From NCBI GenBank assembly GCA_963971225.1, contig OZ020267.1, positions 47,935,993 through 47,999,992 on the forward strand: 64,000 nt of DNA, read 5' to 3'. The stretch is from Melieria omissa (taxonomy: Eukaryota; Arthropoda; Insecta; Diptera; Ulidiidae). Under the pieces are notes generated by a model. It had not been told where the DNA came from and did not search any database. It saw only the letters and a program-made list of their open reading frames with translations. The position numbers and the translations under genes were made by a program. Shown here one piece after another: positions 1 to 10,740 of the stretch. Within the stretch, counting starts at the first letter, position 1. Every line of letters begins with the position of its first letter.

Positions 1-239
1 TTATATGTGATTACAAAAGTTCTGTTATTTTTGGTAGAGAGGTGCTATGGCTGCAAAGGCGTTATGTTTTTAACCCTGCAAAACCCTGGGTTAAACCCTG
101 CAAAACCCTTTGCAAAATTGCGCTATTAAAATTGTTTAGAGCTAAATAAGCTATTTTAAAAACTTGGTAAATAACACGGCCACAAATTTTACCATTTCTG
201 GTTTGGCATCAGTTCTAGGCTAGTAAGGGGTCGCTAAAT

Positions 240-600
240 TCGAATCCGCAAACCATTTTTGAAACAAAGTTTGGGTTTTGGCAAAACGTGGGCATGTTAC
301 TTTTTCGAATTTTCCTTGACTTTTCGATATTTCAGACCGTAACTTCTAAACCAATAAACCTTTGAACATGATTTTGCAATTACAACATCGCATGGCTTCT
401 TTTCTGGTAGTACTCATTTTTATGCGTTCTTAAATGCCGTGGTAATCGGGCTTCAAAGTCAGACATTTTGGAATTTCAAGGTGTTTCTTTTGATGGCGAA
501 AATAATACAGATTTTTCGTTAATCAAGTAACGAGGTATATATACCATATCTAACAGTTGTAGTGCTCAACAACAACATTCGCATCGACATAATACCAAAA
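240..600. repeat. Unclassified interspersed repeat, copy 1
   Basis: AT-rich stretch resembling 32740-33040 and, more weakly, 61440-61560. Shared pieces include TTTTTCGAATTTTCC, a CTTGACTTTT-like run, TTTATGCGTTCT, and a tail with CATCGA(C/A)ATAATACCAAAA. No coding capacity or clear termini are visible. I infer a diverged, probably non-autonomous repeat. Confidence 0.4.
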
Positions 601-605
601 GTGTG

Positions 606-1440
606 CTAAGAAGTATATGTGAAAAGGGGATAATAAACGAAAGGTCTGTACGGGCCAGGAACGTACTTTTTCTGTAGTGCGTAGTGCGCTGGAACATCGT
701 TTCGACGTGGAATGCATGTTGTTGACGTTGCACCCGCCTTAGGCCCACCTTCAGACTGGCCGCTATTCTGGGGTTTTCCCCGTCTTAGCAACCAGTGCCT
801 GAGTACACGTCCTGGACTTTTTAATTTCAGGACGTTGGGGGGGAGTGATGTTGTCGCTCCCCCTCTTCCTTGGTTGAGTCGGTTGAGCAGCCGTCGCCGT
901 AGCTGTGGGGCCTCCCATGCACTACCGCCTTACTCCTGGCTTCCTCCTTACTCAGTCCTGGCCCGATGTATCAGAGGTACCATTTGACCTTAGCCCCGCT
1001 CAAATCACGCCTTAGGGGGTCATCCAGGTCGCCTGGTTGCCCTAAGGGAGGTAGTTTGGGTAGCTGTTTCCTGGGCTTATCTGTCCCTACGTCAGCAGTT
1101 CGGCCTACTGCCAGCGGCGAAGCGGTGGATGACGGTGGTAATTCCTGTGCAGTCGCAGCGACGCTAGCACTATGAGCCGAACCTGTGGGTTCTGCCCCAC
1201 TACCAGTCTGGACGGAATGCCTCCTGGACCAGTAGGGAGTGTAAGAGACTTGCTCACCTGACTTGTGGTGGGACGAGTGCTGATTGATGCTGCAGTACTT
1301 GGTACGGGCTCTGCACCAGACTATTCCACTACGTTCATCACTCGGAGTGGACTCGTCTGCGGTGGCCCTGCCGGCGGCAAGCCCCCACACAACGACAAGG
1401 TGACTAACCTTGTGGACGCTTCTTAAAAAAATTTTTGGAT
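606..1440 (-). pseudogene. GC-rich remnant, possibly a LINE ORF1 (gag-like) N-terminus
   Basis: This block is much more GC-rich than its surroundings. Its best reading direction is minus: an open frame of 139 codons (1390-971) rich in Ser, Pro, Ala and charged residues, followed in another frame by a stretch containing SDNITPPQRPEIKKSR. Low-complexity, basic, proline-rich segments of this kind are typical of the ORF1 N-terminus of Jockey/R1-like LINEs. No zinc knuckle, endonuclease or RT is adjacent, so the clade is open. It could also be a relic of another retroelement gag. Stops and frame changes show it is decayed. Confidence 0.4.
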
Positions 1441-1700
1441 TTTCAGTTTCGTGTTCAGCGGCCCAAAGTTAGTCTAAAATGCACTTTTATTTTTGGGTGC
1501 ATTTTTCGAAAAGTTTTTCCAAGTTTGAAGTCAATAGACCAGTAGATTCATGTGTTTTCGCAGTTACTTTAAACAATTTCTTAATTCTTCGCTGACCTGC
1601 CAAAAGTCTACTTGCGAAAAAGTTTAAAACACGTATCGAATTATTTCACATGTATTTCACCAAGTTTGAAGCCTAAGTCCATCAAAACTTCTGTCTCCAT

Positions 1701-1870
1701 CAGGCGTGGATTCAGAAAAATATTTCGGGGGGGGGGGGGGGGCGGGGTTCAAAACATAATTCTTTAATATTTATAAAATGCCTTTTAATTTGAATGTTGT
1801 TTTAAAGTTGGTCCAAATATTTCGAAGGGGTTTCAACACCCAAACCGACCCTCCCCTGAATCCGCCACTG
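1701..1870. mobile_element. Short hAT-type MITE with 8-bp target duplication
   Basis: The ends are CAGGCGTGGATTCAG and CTGAATCCGCCACTG, an imperfect 15-bp inverted repeat beginning CAG. They are flanked by GTCTCCAT (1693-1700) and GTCTTCAT (1871-1878), an 8-bp duplication with one mismatch, as expected of hAT insertions. A long G run starts near 1727. At 170 bp with no ORF, it is non-autonomous. Confidence 0.7.
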
Positions 1871-2006
1871 GTCTTCATATAAAAATCTTAGCCCACTGTT
1901 AACCCCATTAGATTTTTGTTTAGCACAAATAACACGTTAACGTGTTAATCAATAAATATGTATCAATAAACGCTTTATTTATAAATTATAACTCTTTCTC
2001 TTCCAG

Positions 2007-2104
2007 GTATTCCTGTTTGGGTAGGAAGAAAGTTGCTAGACCGTTACAAAAGCAACACCAAGCAAAAGCGAAATATTTCCGTGACAATTGGCGTAGCAGC
2101 ATCT
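2007..2104 (+). CDS. RNF19-type RBR E3 ligase, internal exon (transmembrane linker)
   Basis: The exon is preceded by a pyrimidine-rich tract and CTTCCAG and followed by GTATGT. It supplies the last two bases of a Gly codon and 32 full codons, beginning IPVWVGRKLLDRYK and ending VTIGVAAS. Vertebrate RNF19A/B has the equivalent stretch (a VGRK motif, a basic linker, then the second membrane segment) just after its RBR domain. Phase is 2 at the start and 0 at the end, joining in frame to the exon at 3586. RNF19 proteins are ER-membrane RING-between-RING ubiquitin ligases. The RBR exons would lie upstream of this window. Splice sites are read directly; the family call rests on recognised similarity. 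Confidence 0.75.
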
Positions 2105-2600
2105 GTATGTATTTGGGTATTTTACAGTAATGATACTACTTAGGAATTTTGTTCTGTTTAGACAGCCAAGTAAATTGAGGCAATTTAGCTCTGAATTGAG
2201 CAAAGCTCAATTTAGCTTACACCTCAATTTAGCTGCTATCGATAATGTTATTGAACATGTTATGGTTTTGACGGAAGAAAGGTTTTTTCTGTTTGTGTAT
2301 AAAAACGTTCTTAAAGGCATTAATTTAACACTCAGTAATATTTAATCAGTAGCCGCCGTATATACGCCGGCATATATATATATACATATATATATATATG
2401 CTCATTTTCATAAAAGCTAACGGTATATTTGACAGGAATTTCTAGGAATATTAAATTATGCCTTAAATTAAAACTGATACTTCACAAAATTATTCTGCGT
2501 TTTTGCTTTTCTAAAAAAAATTACTGTTTAGATTTGGCGAAGCTGCAAAGTGAAATTTTCTGAGTGTCTTATAATTATGTTACGCACCTTACTAACATAT

Positions 2601-2643
2601 AATGCAAAAAATATACATTACATTTTAGTTACATAAACGAAAT
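2601..2643 (+). mobile_element. Fragment of a Helitron 3' region
   Basis: About 42 bases match the subterminal sequence of the Helitron ending at 39616 with only a few mismatches, sharing TTACATTTTAGTTACATAAA and CGAAATGG. The terminal hairpin and CTAG are absent here, so this is a truncated fragment. Confidence 0.55.
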
Positions 2644-2689
2644 GGAAACGAATAATAATAGGATAATCAGAAGAATTTTATTGGGCTGA

Positions 2690-3250
2690 ATTTATTTTTC
2701 AGCAGGAAAATGCTGCCATTCACAGTTCTAGAAAAACAATTAACTTTTTCAAGGACGAAAATATTCAAGTTTTTGATTGGCCAGTTCCAATTCTTGACTT
2801 AAATCCCATCGAGTACTTTTGGGTTCTTGCTCGAGGTGTTTACGCAAAAGAACGACAGTTTTATTCAAAGATTGACTTTAAAAAGCGATCAAATAGATTG
2901 GGGCTTGCATACCGACACAAACTCTTCAGAATCTTATTTTATTTGTGTCTAAAATGTTTTAAACCGTAATGAGAAATGGACAAATTATTTAAAAAAAACT
3001 ATTTAGAGTACCTTGAGCTATGAAAGCATTTTTACTCTACGCAATTTTATATTTTTTTAAGTACTGAGTTTATGTGAATTGCCACCTCAAATTGTGCCAT
3101 TTTTATGAAACTGATTTTCTATTTCTTCTTTTAGTTCTTATCGACTATATTTTAAAATAAATATTTCAGTAAACTATTTTAACTGAATCAATTTAAAAAA
3201 AAATGTAAGAAAAACCAAGTTAGGTGAGATTTTGGGACTTGCCACCAGTG
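2690..3250 (+). pseudogene. Tc1-like transposase C-terminal relic and 3' end
   Basis: Frame +2 reads FQQENAAIHSS, then DWPVPILDLNPIEYFW, the Tc1-family signature around the second and third catalytic acids. The canonical Gln-Asp-Asn is Gln-Glu-Asn here, so the second catalytic Asp appears lost; the Glu of PIE is kept. The coding trace fades after about 2960. The element appears to end with ...GGGACTTGCCACCAGTG followed by TA at 3251, which looks like a Tc1 inverted-repeat end. No matching left end was found nearby, so the 5' half is missing. Confidence 0.65.
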
Positions 3251-3585
3251 TACGTAGCCCCTACCAGGTAGTGAATGTGTTAGAAGTGCAGTACACTATC
3301 TTAGCGTTTGTGTTCGTCGTTTTCCCGCTCATAACGTTCGGTATCCGTTTTGCACACGAACACAAATACTATAAAACGAACTAACGTTCGTCTTAATTCT
3401 TGTAAGAAATGTGATCGTGTACTGTACGCATTGAAGTGCCGTACAAAACAGTAAATTACCGTACCATAGTGTATTTTTCTCCGTACCCTGATTGAAAGTG
3501 CCTAAGCTCAGTGCTTACTATAATATGTAAACATTAATTACTAAGAGAATATTTACACCACTGATCGAATTTCTTTACTTTTTAG

Positions 3586-4071
3586 ATATTAATATCGCCG
3601 CTTTTAGCCGGTATAGCAATTGCTATTGGTGTACCCATCTTACTTTTCTACGTGTATGGCATTGTCCCTGTGTCACTTTGCCGGGCTGGTTGTGGAGCAT
3701 CAGCGAATGAAGAATATAAATTTGACGCGAACATGACTGATGAAAATCGGATTAAATATAATATTGATGCTGTTAGTCTGGACGCAATATCAAGAATAGG
3801 TGAAACTAGCATAGGAGATGTTAGTTTAAGTGCAGCAAGTGGAAGTTTCATTGATGTTATGAACTCAAACACAGTCCGTAGCATTCAACAGTCTCATCGA
3901 GAATCAACAATTGCTCTAGCTGGTAGTGTAAACAACCAAATAATAGAGTGTCGCGATGATGACTCTGCTGGAAGTACATCAGCAGTAACATGTAATAGTG
4001 AGAAATCGTCAAACATGAATGATACTAATTCTACTATTGTTTTGGCCGGTTCACTGACGAGTTACAAACAG
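3586..4071 (+). CDS. RNF19-type RBR E3 ligase, membrane segment and Ser-rich tail exon
   Basis: This exon starts after TTTTTAG and ends before GTAATT, 162 codons in phase 0. It opens [20 protein letters not shown], a hydrophobic membrane segment, then [17 protein letters not shown], closely matching the RNF19A/B pattern of a final transmembrane helix, YVYG.VP.SLCR and a cysteine-rich turn. The rest is hydrophilic and Ser/Asn/Asp-rich with repeated ST(I)xLAGS motifs, like the RNF19 cytosolic tail. RNF19 proteins ubiquitinate misfolded clients; that role is known for the family and inferred here. The reading frame is intact across all 486 bases, unlike the transposon relics around it. The next exon, which must begin in phase 0, was not located. 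Confidence 0.75.
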
Positions 4072-4241
4072 GTAATTACCAACCTTAATAACAAATATTA
4101 TTAATGTTGCAGAGGATGCTTATAAGTATTTTTATATGGGACATGCGAATGCTCTACCCTATTAGACTTTTAAAAAAATTATGTAAAGGGTTTGAAAAAT
4201 CGTAAAAATTGTATAAATTTGTTTCCTTGTCTATTGTATAT

Positions 4242-4520
4242 TGTTACGAAAATTAGTTCTGACAAATAACACAGGCGTATTTGTTTCTCAAGATTGCGCG
4301 TTTGAAAATAAAACACTAAAATTTTTCAACGCAGGTTTTAACTAGTAATCACTTAATTAAAAAATTGTCACTCAAGTTTTTCTACACTAATTACTCACTG
4401 CACTATCCGCCCTAACTATTGCCCTGCTGCTAGCCAAAACCAAACTCTTCTCTCTGCGCTTTACTTGCCAACCTTTCATACTTTATGGTTTTTCCAAGAT
4501 TTTGTTCGACAAAATTAAAA
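4242..4520 (+). mobile_element. LTR fragment, TGTTACGAAAATTAG family, copy 1
   Basis: Begins TGTTACGAAAATTAGTTCTG, the same start as 36061. It shares further landmarks with that copy: AAAATAAAACACTAAAAT, TTCAACGCA and CTCTGCGCT. The 3' end is not clear. No internal retroelement sequence adjoins it, so it is a solo or broken LTR. Confidence 0.6.
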
Positions 4521-4899
4521 TATATACCAGCTCAGAGGGGGTTTTGGGGTTCGATCCACCCAATAACAAAACTTGCTGGTAAAAAATATGATATAAAATG
4601 TATCGGGCTCAAAAGCTGTACGCAAAAGCCCCCAAAATAAAATCATGTGTGCGTCACTGTACAGGTCGTTAAATCAAAAGGGAGCGTCAATTACAATTTT
4701 CTGAACAGAGGGTTGAACATAGTACCATGGATACATTTTTATCAGCCTCTTAGCAGTATTGAGCGCATAGTTCTTACATTTTTCAACATTTATTTTTTAA
4801 CTTATAAACATAGCTTTAGCTTTACATAAAGCTTAGCACCTTATAAATCATATATTAACTTTAATGCTCCAAATTTGTCCAGATGACACATTTTTGACT

Positions 4900-5127
4900 G
4901 ATCGTTCCTATGGCAGCTATATGATATCGTTGGGCAGCCGGGTGCAGCGCAGAGGGGACAGTCTTATTTGAACAAGCAAAGTAGTAACAAGTGTAAATAC
5001 ATGCAAAGTGTAAATCTGTAAATAAAGTGATTGTTTGTTTCTGACTGCGTTTTGCGCTGAGTAATTGAAGTGGTTTTGTTTTTAAGCACAATCCAAAAAC
5101 GAACTTAGGGAGCTAATTTTCGTAACA
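4900..5127 (-). mobile_element. LTR fragment, TGTTACGAAAATTAG family, copy 2 (inverted)
   Basis: Read on the minus strand from 5127 it starts TGTTACGAAAATTAGCTCCC, includes an AAAACAAAACCACTT-like region and TTTGCGCTGAGT..., and further on CTCTGCGCTGCACCCGGCTG, as in the copies at 17971 and 36061. Its far boundary is vague. It faces copy 1 in opposite orientation. Confidence 0.55.
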
Positions 5128-5710
5128 ATATTAATATTACATATTAGTGCAATCGAAAAGTAATAATGTTATATTACATATTACTTGAAAACTAAAGTTA
5201 AAAACAAGATATATGACTTTCAAAATTTTGTAATAATATTACTGGTAATTACTTACTTAAAAAGTAATATATTACTCTTAAAAATGCAGAATATGGCAAA
5301 TATATGATTAGCTATTGCAAACAGTTTTGTTTGCGTTGATGTAGTTTAAATAAATCTGGCTTTAAAATTAATTTTAAGTCCCTGCAGCCAAATTTACTAC
5401 CCACAAACTCTTGTGATATTCATTCATTTACTAGAATAAAAAAAAAAATTATTCCCCATGATGATTTTTTCACCCCCTTTAGCGTTTGATTCCCGAAAGG
5501 CTTAACTTCTGCTGTAAATATATGCTGATTAGAAAGTAGAAAAAGAAAGAAAAGTAGAAGAAAAGTAATGTAGTAATAAGTAACGTGGAAAAAAGTAATG
5601 ATATTACTGTGGTTATTACTTGTGGGGAGAATAATACGTTGAATTAAATGTTGTCGCCAAAAGTAATAATATCACGTAATGTATAATATTACATAATATG
5701 TATATTAAAT
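5128..5710. repeat. TAATATTAC-rich repeat tract
   Basis: The tract is dominated by degenerate repeats of AAGTAATAATATTAC and GTAATATTACT in both orientations. A similar tract occurs at 41825-42015. The self-complementary motif suggests a MITE or a degenerate satellite. No gene is seen in it. Confidence 0.4.
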
Positions 5711-6364
5711 CCCACACTGATAGTAACTGCTTCCCACACTCTTCGGGTACGATGTAAATGCGTATAAAAACAGTGACGTCAGGAAACGAGATATGAAAGA
5801 CAATGTGAACTTTTGAGTGTCGCGCAGGGGCCTCAAGAGCCTTCTTCTCTTCACAATTTAATTTTTAAGCCAAAGCAGCCACACATGCTAATGAAAGTTG
5901 CTCTTCTAATGCAGAATATTTCTATTTTGAACTTCAATTGTTTCTTTACGCCGGTTTTTGCGTTTTGTGTCAACTGCTCTGACAAGTGTCAGATAAAGAG
6001 CTTTTAAAAAATTCTGTGGTCAAAAGCAATAACCGCCTAAGTCGAAAATTCCAGTTTCGAGCAATCTCGTTTTAAAGTTTTAGCGCGTAGTGTGTTCGTT
6101 ATGGGAATGCGAATAGGTTTTTATTAATAACTTTTTTTATTTTAAAGTTACAAACTCCCCGATTTTACACAAACGTAGAGCACAGTCAAGGGAACGTGGT
6201 GGCATCCATAACTCAATTTCTTCTTAAGTCGACTTAAGCGGTTATTGCTTTTGACCACAGAATTATGAGAATACGAAAATCTAACAATTGATAGAATTTG
6301 TTCAATTGTTAGCATGGTGAGTTTTGTTAGGTTTGCCAGAATAGGGCTGTAAGTCTTGACCCGG

Positions 6365-6790
6365 AACCCATAGAAGCTTTCAAAAAAGTATTTGAGGATG
6401 TCCTGTTATATTACTCAGACTGTTCCTATTAGACTATTCGAATTACCGACAGATGTCTCCTCCAGCGCATTTTGCGCGGTACTGTCGCAGAATGGTTGCC
6501 CTATCATAATCATTTATCGAAAAGCAAAAGAAAACTACGCTAATAATGAGCGTGAACTGTTAGCAATTGTATGGGCCTTGAAAGCTCTTATTTATATGGT
6601 ATTATCAGTGTCATTATCTATATGGTATTAAGGACATTCATATATTCACTGACCACCAGCCATTAATATTCGCAATTTCAGAAGAGAATCCAAACCCCAA
6701 AATCATAAGATCAATCAGTTTAAGAACCAGGTTTATCTCGAAGGCAGAGCATTTACACAAGTCGACCAAATTTATATTTCAAAAATTTGT
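6365..6790 (+). pseudogene. Errantivirus/Ty3 pol RNase H relic
   Basis: Successive frames carry RNase H signatures: an ELPTDVSSSAFCAVLSQNG block (canonical TDAS.....VLSQ), then NYANNERELLAIVWAL, and IHIFTDHQPLIFA after a frame break near 6610-6630. These are diagnostic of Ty3/gypsy-type RNase H, the 17.6/297 group in flies. The order is collinear with a normal pol but interrupted by stops and at least one frame change. No RT precedes it here, so this is a relic, not an active gene. Confidence 0.75.
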
Positions 6791-6972
6791 TCAACATAAA
6801 ATAGAATCCTTGGTACAACTTCGAAAGTGCCTACATTGGGAAATATGCAAAACGCGTTAATAGTTATTTTTCTTCAGCAAAATTTATACAAATAGAAAAA
6901 CTTATCGTCGACTTAACACATAAAGATGACCAGTTCGAAACCGTGAATATGGAGCATAGTCGCGCTCATCGC

Positions 6973-6993
6973 TCTTTCTCTCTCTCTCTCTCT
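6973..6993. repeat. CT dinucleotide microsatellite
   Basis: A run of CT repeats about 20 bases long lies between the RNase H relic and the env relic. Confidence 0.85.
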
Positions 6994-7289
6994 GGGAACC
7001 ACAGTACGTCTAGACGGTAGGCAGGTGCTTAAAAGCAGTCTTAGATAATAAGATTCCGAAAAAAGATTATAAATTAAATAGTTAAATAGTTAGGTTAAAT
7101 GGTGAACACTAATTTGTTTCCTTTCTGCTATCTTTAGCTGTTTTGCTGTATATAGAAAGCGTATAAAAGCATCCTTAGAATAATAAGATCAATTTCCTTC
7201 CTCTTATTTGCAGAATTCTAATTGCGTTATGGACCAGGGGGTCATACGGTAAAATAACCGACTTCACTAAATCAAATCATATACCAATT

Positions 7290-7770
7290 ATGGATGGGAA
7301 AGTTGCCATTTAAGAAAATTATGAGTACTTGATTCATTGCACGAATTTGACGGCAAACCGCAACATTGTTAATGAGACAGCGGACATACTACCAGTTTTT
7401 CCGAATTCTCATATGAAGAAAACTAAACAAGCTGTCATTGACCACATTTCCCGTAAAATTGAGACTTCAAATTCACCACCGTCACGCGAGAAGTATAAAC
7501 AACAGGTATTGCACTAAAATATTTTGCAGGAACACCAGACGCTGGCGATGTGAACAAAGCGAAATATAAATAACAAGCACTCGTTAAGGCCAACGAGTTC
7601 TCCATAAATACACAAATACAGAAACAGATCAATAATCATACTGAGACAGTTAACAGAATCCTTAAGACTACAAATGCGAAAGAAATAGACACAGGGCATC
7701 TATTCGACTTGTTAATGCCCAGAAATAAAGCAGTCGTAATAGATTTAAACAGTGTTTGAATTGCTGAGTT
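7290..7770 (+). pseudogene. Errantivirus env-like relic
   Basis: An open frame at 7329-7517 followed by fragments in shifting frames fits errantivirus Env as I know it. It has an early Asn-rich extracellular segment, then a region ending in paired basic residues, then a stretch with a GTPDAGD core followed by an Asn/Gln-rich heptad-like segment (SINTQIQKQINN). It lies about 500 bases after the RNase H relic on the same strand, consistent with one decayed provirus-like insertion. Integrase is missing between them. At least one stop and one frame break are visible. I describe it only as a broken, old copy. Confidence 0.55.
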
Positions 7771-7783
7771 CAAAACAGCAGAC

Positions 7784-8280
7784 TACACGAATTTCTGGTT
7801 TGCTCCCCGACTACTACTACTGAAAATGAAGAAGCAGGAGCACGAAAGCAAAATGGATGCACTCGGCTCTACTACGGAGCCGTGATAGCAGCAAGAGCGA
7901 CTCCGTAGCCGTTTTCTGAAATTAAATGCTACAGCTCTCAGCAGCAGCCGATGGTTTCAGAAATGCAGTTCCCTGCTACTGCTCTGCTACTTCATGTTAG
8001 GTAGTCGGTAGCCGAGCAATGCTTCTTCGGCTCTTTTGCGGCTATTTTTGGAGCCCGAAAATAAGTAGCCCAGCAATACCACTTTGGCTCTTTTGCCACT
8101 TTGACTACTTTTGGAGCCTTGATCGTAAAAATGCAGCGGCAGAAATCCTTTTCAACAATATCAGCTTTCAACAATGTCAATCGCCGCCTACACAAATGCC
8201 AGCACCGCAGCACCAACACGCCGCAACAAATAAATAATAGATCGGCCGATTACGCGAAGGCAGCGTAGTTTAGTTTTGGC
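7784..8280. other. Gene-free stretch with short CT/AG-rich direct motifs
   Basis: Contains repeated near-copies of GGCTCTTTTGC and TTTTGGAGCC plus CAGCAGC runs. No sustained coding signal is seen; probably repeat-derived. Confidence 0.3.
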
Positions 8281-9036
8281 ATCGCATTACCAGCCCACAA
8301 CAACAACAACAGCGATGGATCGTCCGTGCAGCGCAGCCGAGTGCGAGAAACGACAGAACTTAAATTTTAGAACTGGAACGGTGCATATTGGTACTATGAC
8401 ATTTGAATAAACGGTGCATAGCAACGATAAAACATATAACCAACGATTCTTATAACTGATATGAAAAAAATTATAAGTTAATTTTGAAAACAAAAATAAA
8501 TTAAATGCAACATTTAAAGAAATCATTTCGTTTTTATGCATCTATATTTAGAAAAATACGCAAACAAGTTTTGTTTTTCATTCATTGCGAATACCAATAT
8601 CATTCGGTTATATCATGTTTAAACTGACGACTTAAACCTGTTTAATGAGCTTAAATGAACGAAACGTGTTTAGTCACATGCAATTATTGTTGGAAATTTA
8701 ACAAGCCATTTACACGATCAAAACCCAGCTCGGCGCAGGTTTGTATTCGAAAACTTTCTATAAAACAGCTTTTTAGCAACGAAACACAGCTATTTATGTA
8801 TAAAACACGTGCCTCAAAATACAGCTATTACTTCTCCAAAAAACACAATATGTACAAAAAGCTGTTGTTTTCTATTGTTGTAACTAAATAAAATGTAAGC
8901 AAGCAAGAGAAATTTTTGTATTCACACTTTCTAGTTTTTTTACATGCTTACACACACAAACATACACATACAACACTCATACATATTCAGATATGTATAA
9001 ATTCATCAACAAAAATATATAAAAAATAAATATTAA

Positions 9037-9518
9037 CCCTTTCGTTACAGGTTTTTACTGCGGAAAGTTAAAATTTTAAAGTTTACGTTTTAGGCTTCTA
9101 TGTGGTTATATTCCAAAAGACATTTTTATTTTGTATACCCGGACCCTGTATTTTAGAGAGTTTTTCTATGAGAGCAACCACATCGTTGTGACTGTAAAAA
9201 TTATTCAAACATAAAACTTTATACGCATAACGGAAATATTAATATTTCTTCATTTACTTCAGCCAAAATTAAAAAAAACAAAAGTATCTAAATTGAAAGT
9301 AAACGCCAAATTAAAAAGTTAACTAAAGTTTTCCTCTTCTTTCTTTACTATGTCAAGATATTCATTAAAAAAACGTGTATACTTCTCTTCTTTAAACTTT
9401 AATATTCAGTTTTTTAATTTCGTATTTTTCCCAAAACTTCAAACTATTCTGAAACTACAGAGGGTTTAGACGTCCACAAAAAAGCAATGTGCCATATGGC
9501 AACAAAATAGCGACAGGG
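9037..9518. mobile_element. TTAA-flanked MITE, family A, copy 1
   Basis: The left end is CCCTTTCGTTACAGG and the right end TAGCGACAGGG, with TTAA directly outside both (9033-9036, 9519-9522). TTAA duplication and a CCC start are the piggyBac signature. Its interior closely matches the copies at 28699 and 37746, including CTTCATTTACTTCAGCCAAA and TATGTCAAGATAT. There is no transposase. Confidence 0.8.
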
Positions 9519-9932
9519 TTAACTAGCACAATCCCCGAATATCCTCTTTTTTTAAACCATGGTCTGGCCAATCCATTGGGCATCAACTATGAGGTTTTAA
9601 GTGGGTACCAACAGAAGGGTTAAGGGAGTCAGTTTGAATATGATATTACTGGCCTTTACTTGTACAATCACAGAGTGACTCACAAAATATGCAATTGATT
9701 TTTTAATTTTGGGTACTTAAATTTATAAGAAATATAAAAAATATGTTTAAATATGCATTTTATTGTAGATATGCAAAAATATGCCTTCAAAGAGAAAAAA
9801 GCTTAAAATAGGCTAAAAAAATATGCATGTTATTGCAAATATGTCAAACATGCATTAAAAGCGAATTATGAAAAATATGCACTAACAATTAAATGTAATT
9901 TTTAATAAAATTTCCTGATTTTGAAAGATCTT

Positions 9933-9990
9933 CAGCCCTGTTCCAGAATCCGAATCGGATTCGAATCGAAATGAAATCCGATTCCGATTT
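9933..9990. repeat. TIR of CAGCCCTGTTCCAGAAT repeat, left-facing copy
   Basis: Starts CAGCCCTGTTCCAGAATCCG followed by repeated GAATCGGATTCGAATC-type motifs. The reverse complement occurs at 13962-13999. The two may be the ends of one element later invaded by LTR elements, or two separate MITE fragments. No target duplication could be matched. Confidence 0.5.
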
Positions 9991-10313
9991 GAAGAGGTGT
10001 TCTGCAACCCGAACGGAATTGTCACATTCAAAGTTTATTTCGAATCCGATTGTTAGCAAATTAAACAAAAGTTCAATCAGCTGTTTGCTTGAAATGTTCA
10101 AATGAAAAAGGCACTTGTAAAACTTTGTGAGATTTTTTATTTTATTAAATGAGTTCGGTTATTTTATTGGCAGTATTGCTGGGGAACGAACAGTCCGCCG
10201 TTGAAAAAGTAAAGTGCAGAATTTTGCGAGGCCACAGCAATCCGATGGAATTGTCAGCTTCTTCGTAACTAGTACAATTTATTTCAGTTATGTTCAAAAT
10301 TTCCTATTTAAGG

Positions 10314-10497
10314 TTTATTGCTCAGTACCGCCTTAACAAAGCAGCATTCAACATGATCTTGACCGAAGTGAGACCTTTTCTTTGGCAATGCTCCATTCCG
10401 CCAGAATTAAAATTGGCGATGGTGTGCGATTTCTCGCCGAAGGAGGCTATCAACGATCGGTAGAAAAGGCAACCGCCTCTTCCATTTCGGGAAGTGT
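10314..10497 (+). pseudogene. PIF/Harbinger (HARBI1-like) transposase N-terminal fragment
   Basis: One frame reads YRLNKAAFNMILTEVRPFLW and IPPELKLA. A shift near 10410 leads to VRFLAEGGYQRSV in another frame. The order YRL.K..F......IPP..KL...LRFLA.G.YQ..V matches the N-terminal region of Harbinger nucleases. It stops at about 10497, long before the catalytic DDE region, so it is a truncated and frameshifted remnant. Confidence 0.6.
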
Positions 10498-10586
10498 GTG
10501 CTTCTTAAAAGGTCCGCCGCCGGTCGAAAAAAGCTTCTCGTCTGTTATATCGTGGCCGTCAGTGGTCGAGGAAAGAAGAAGGAACA

Positions 10587-10731
10587 TGTGTGTTCAGTTC
10601 AGCATCTTTATTCAAAAGTGACATTGTCTGGTAACTACGCTACTGGCGCTACCACATTCTAAGCGCTACGTTGTAAGCGCGTCTTCTACTTTGTAAGCTC
10701 GACTAGAACATAGTAAAGCGCGTCTATTACA
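10587..10731 (-). mobile_element. Probable 3' LTR of the adjacent Ty3/gypsy element
   Basis: On the minus strand a polypurine run (AGGAGAGGAA) is immediately followed by TGTAATAGACGCGC, a plausible polypurine tract and LTR start. An AATAAAG signal and a ...ACACACA end follow about 145 bases further. The 5' LTR is not in the window, so the outer boundary is uncertain and may extend to about 10490. Confidence 0.4.
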
Positions 10732-10740
10732 TTCCTCTCC

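Noticed and set aside
3290..3480. Inverse TTTGTGTTCG / CGAACACAAA motifs
   Set aside because: Short and without flanking duplication; not enough for a MITE call.
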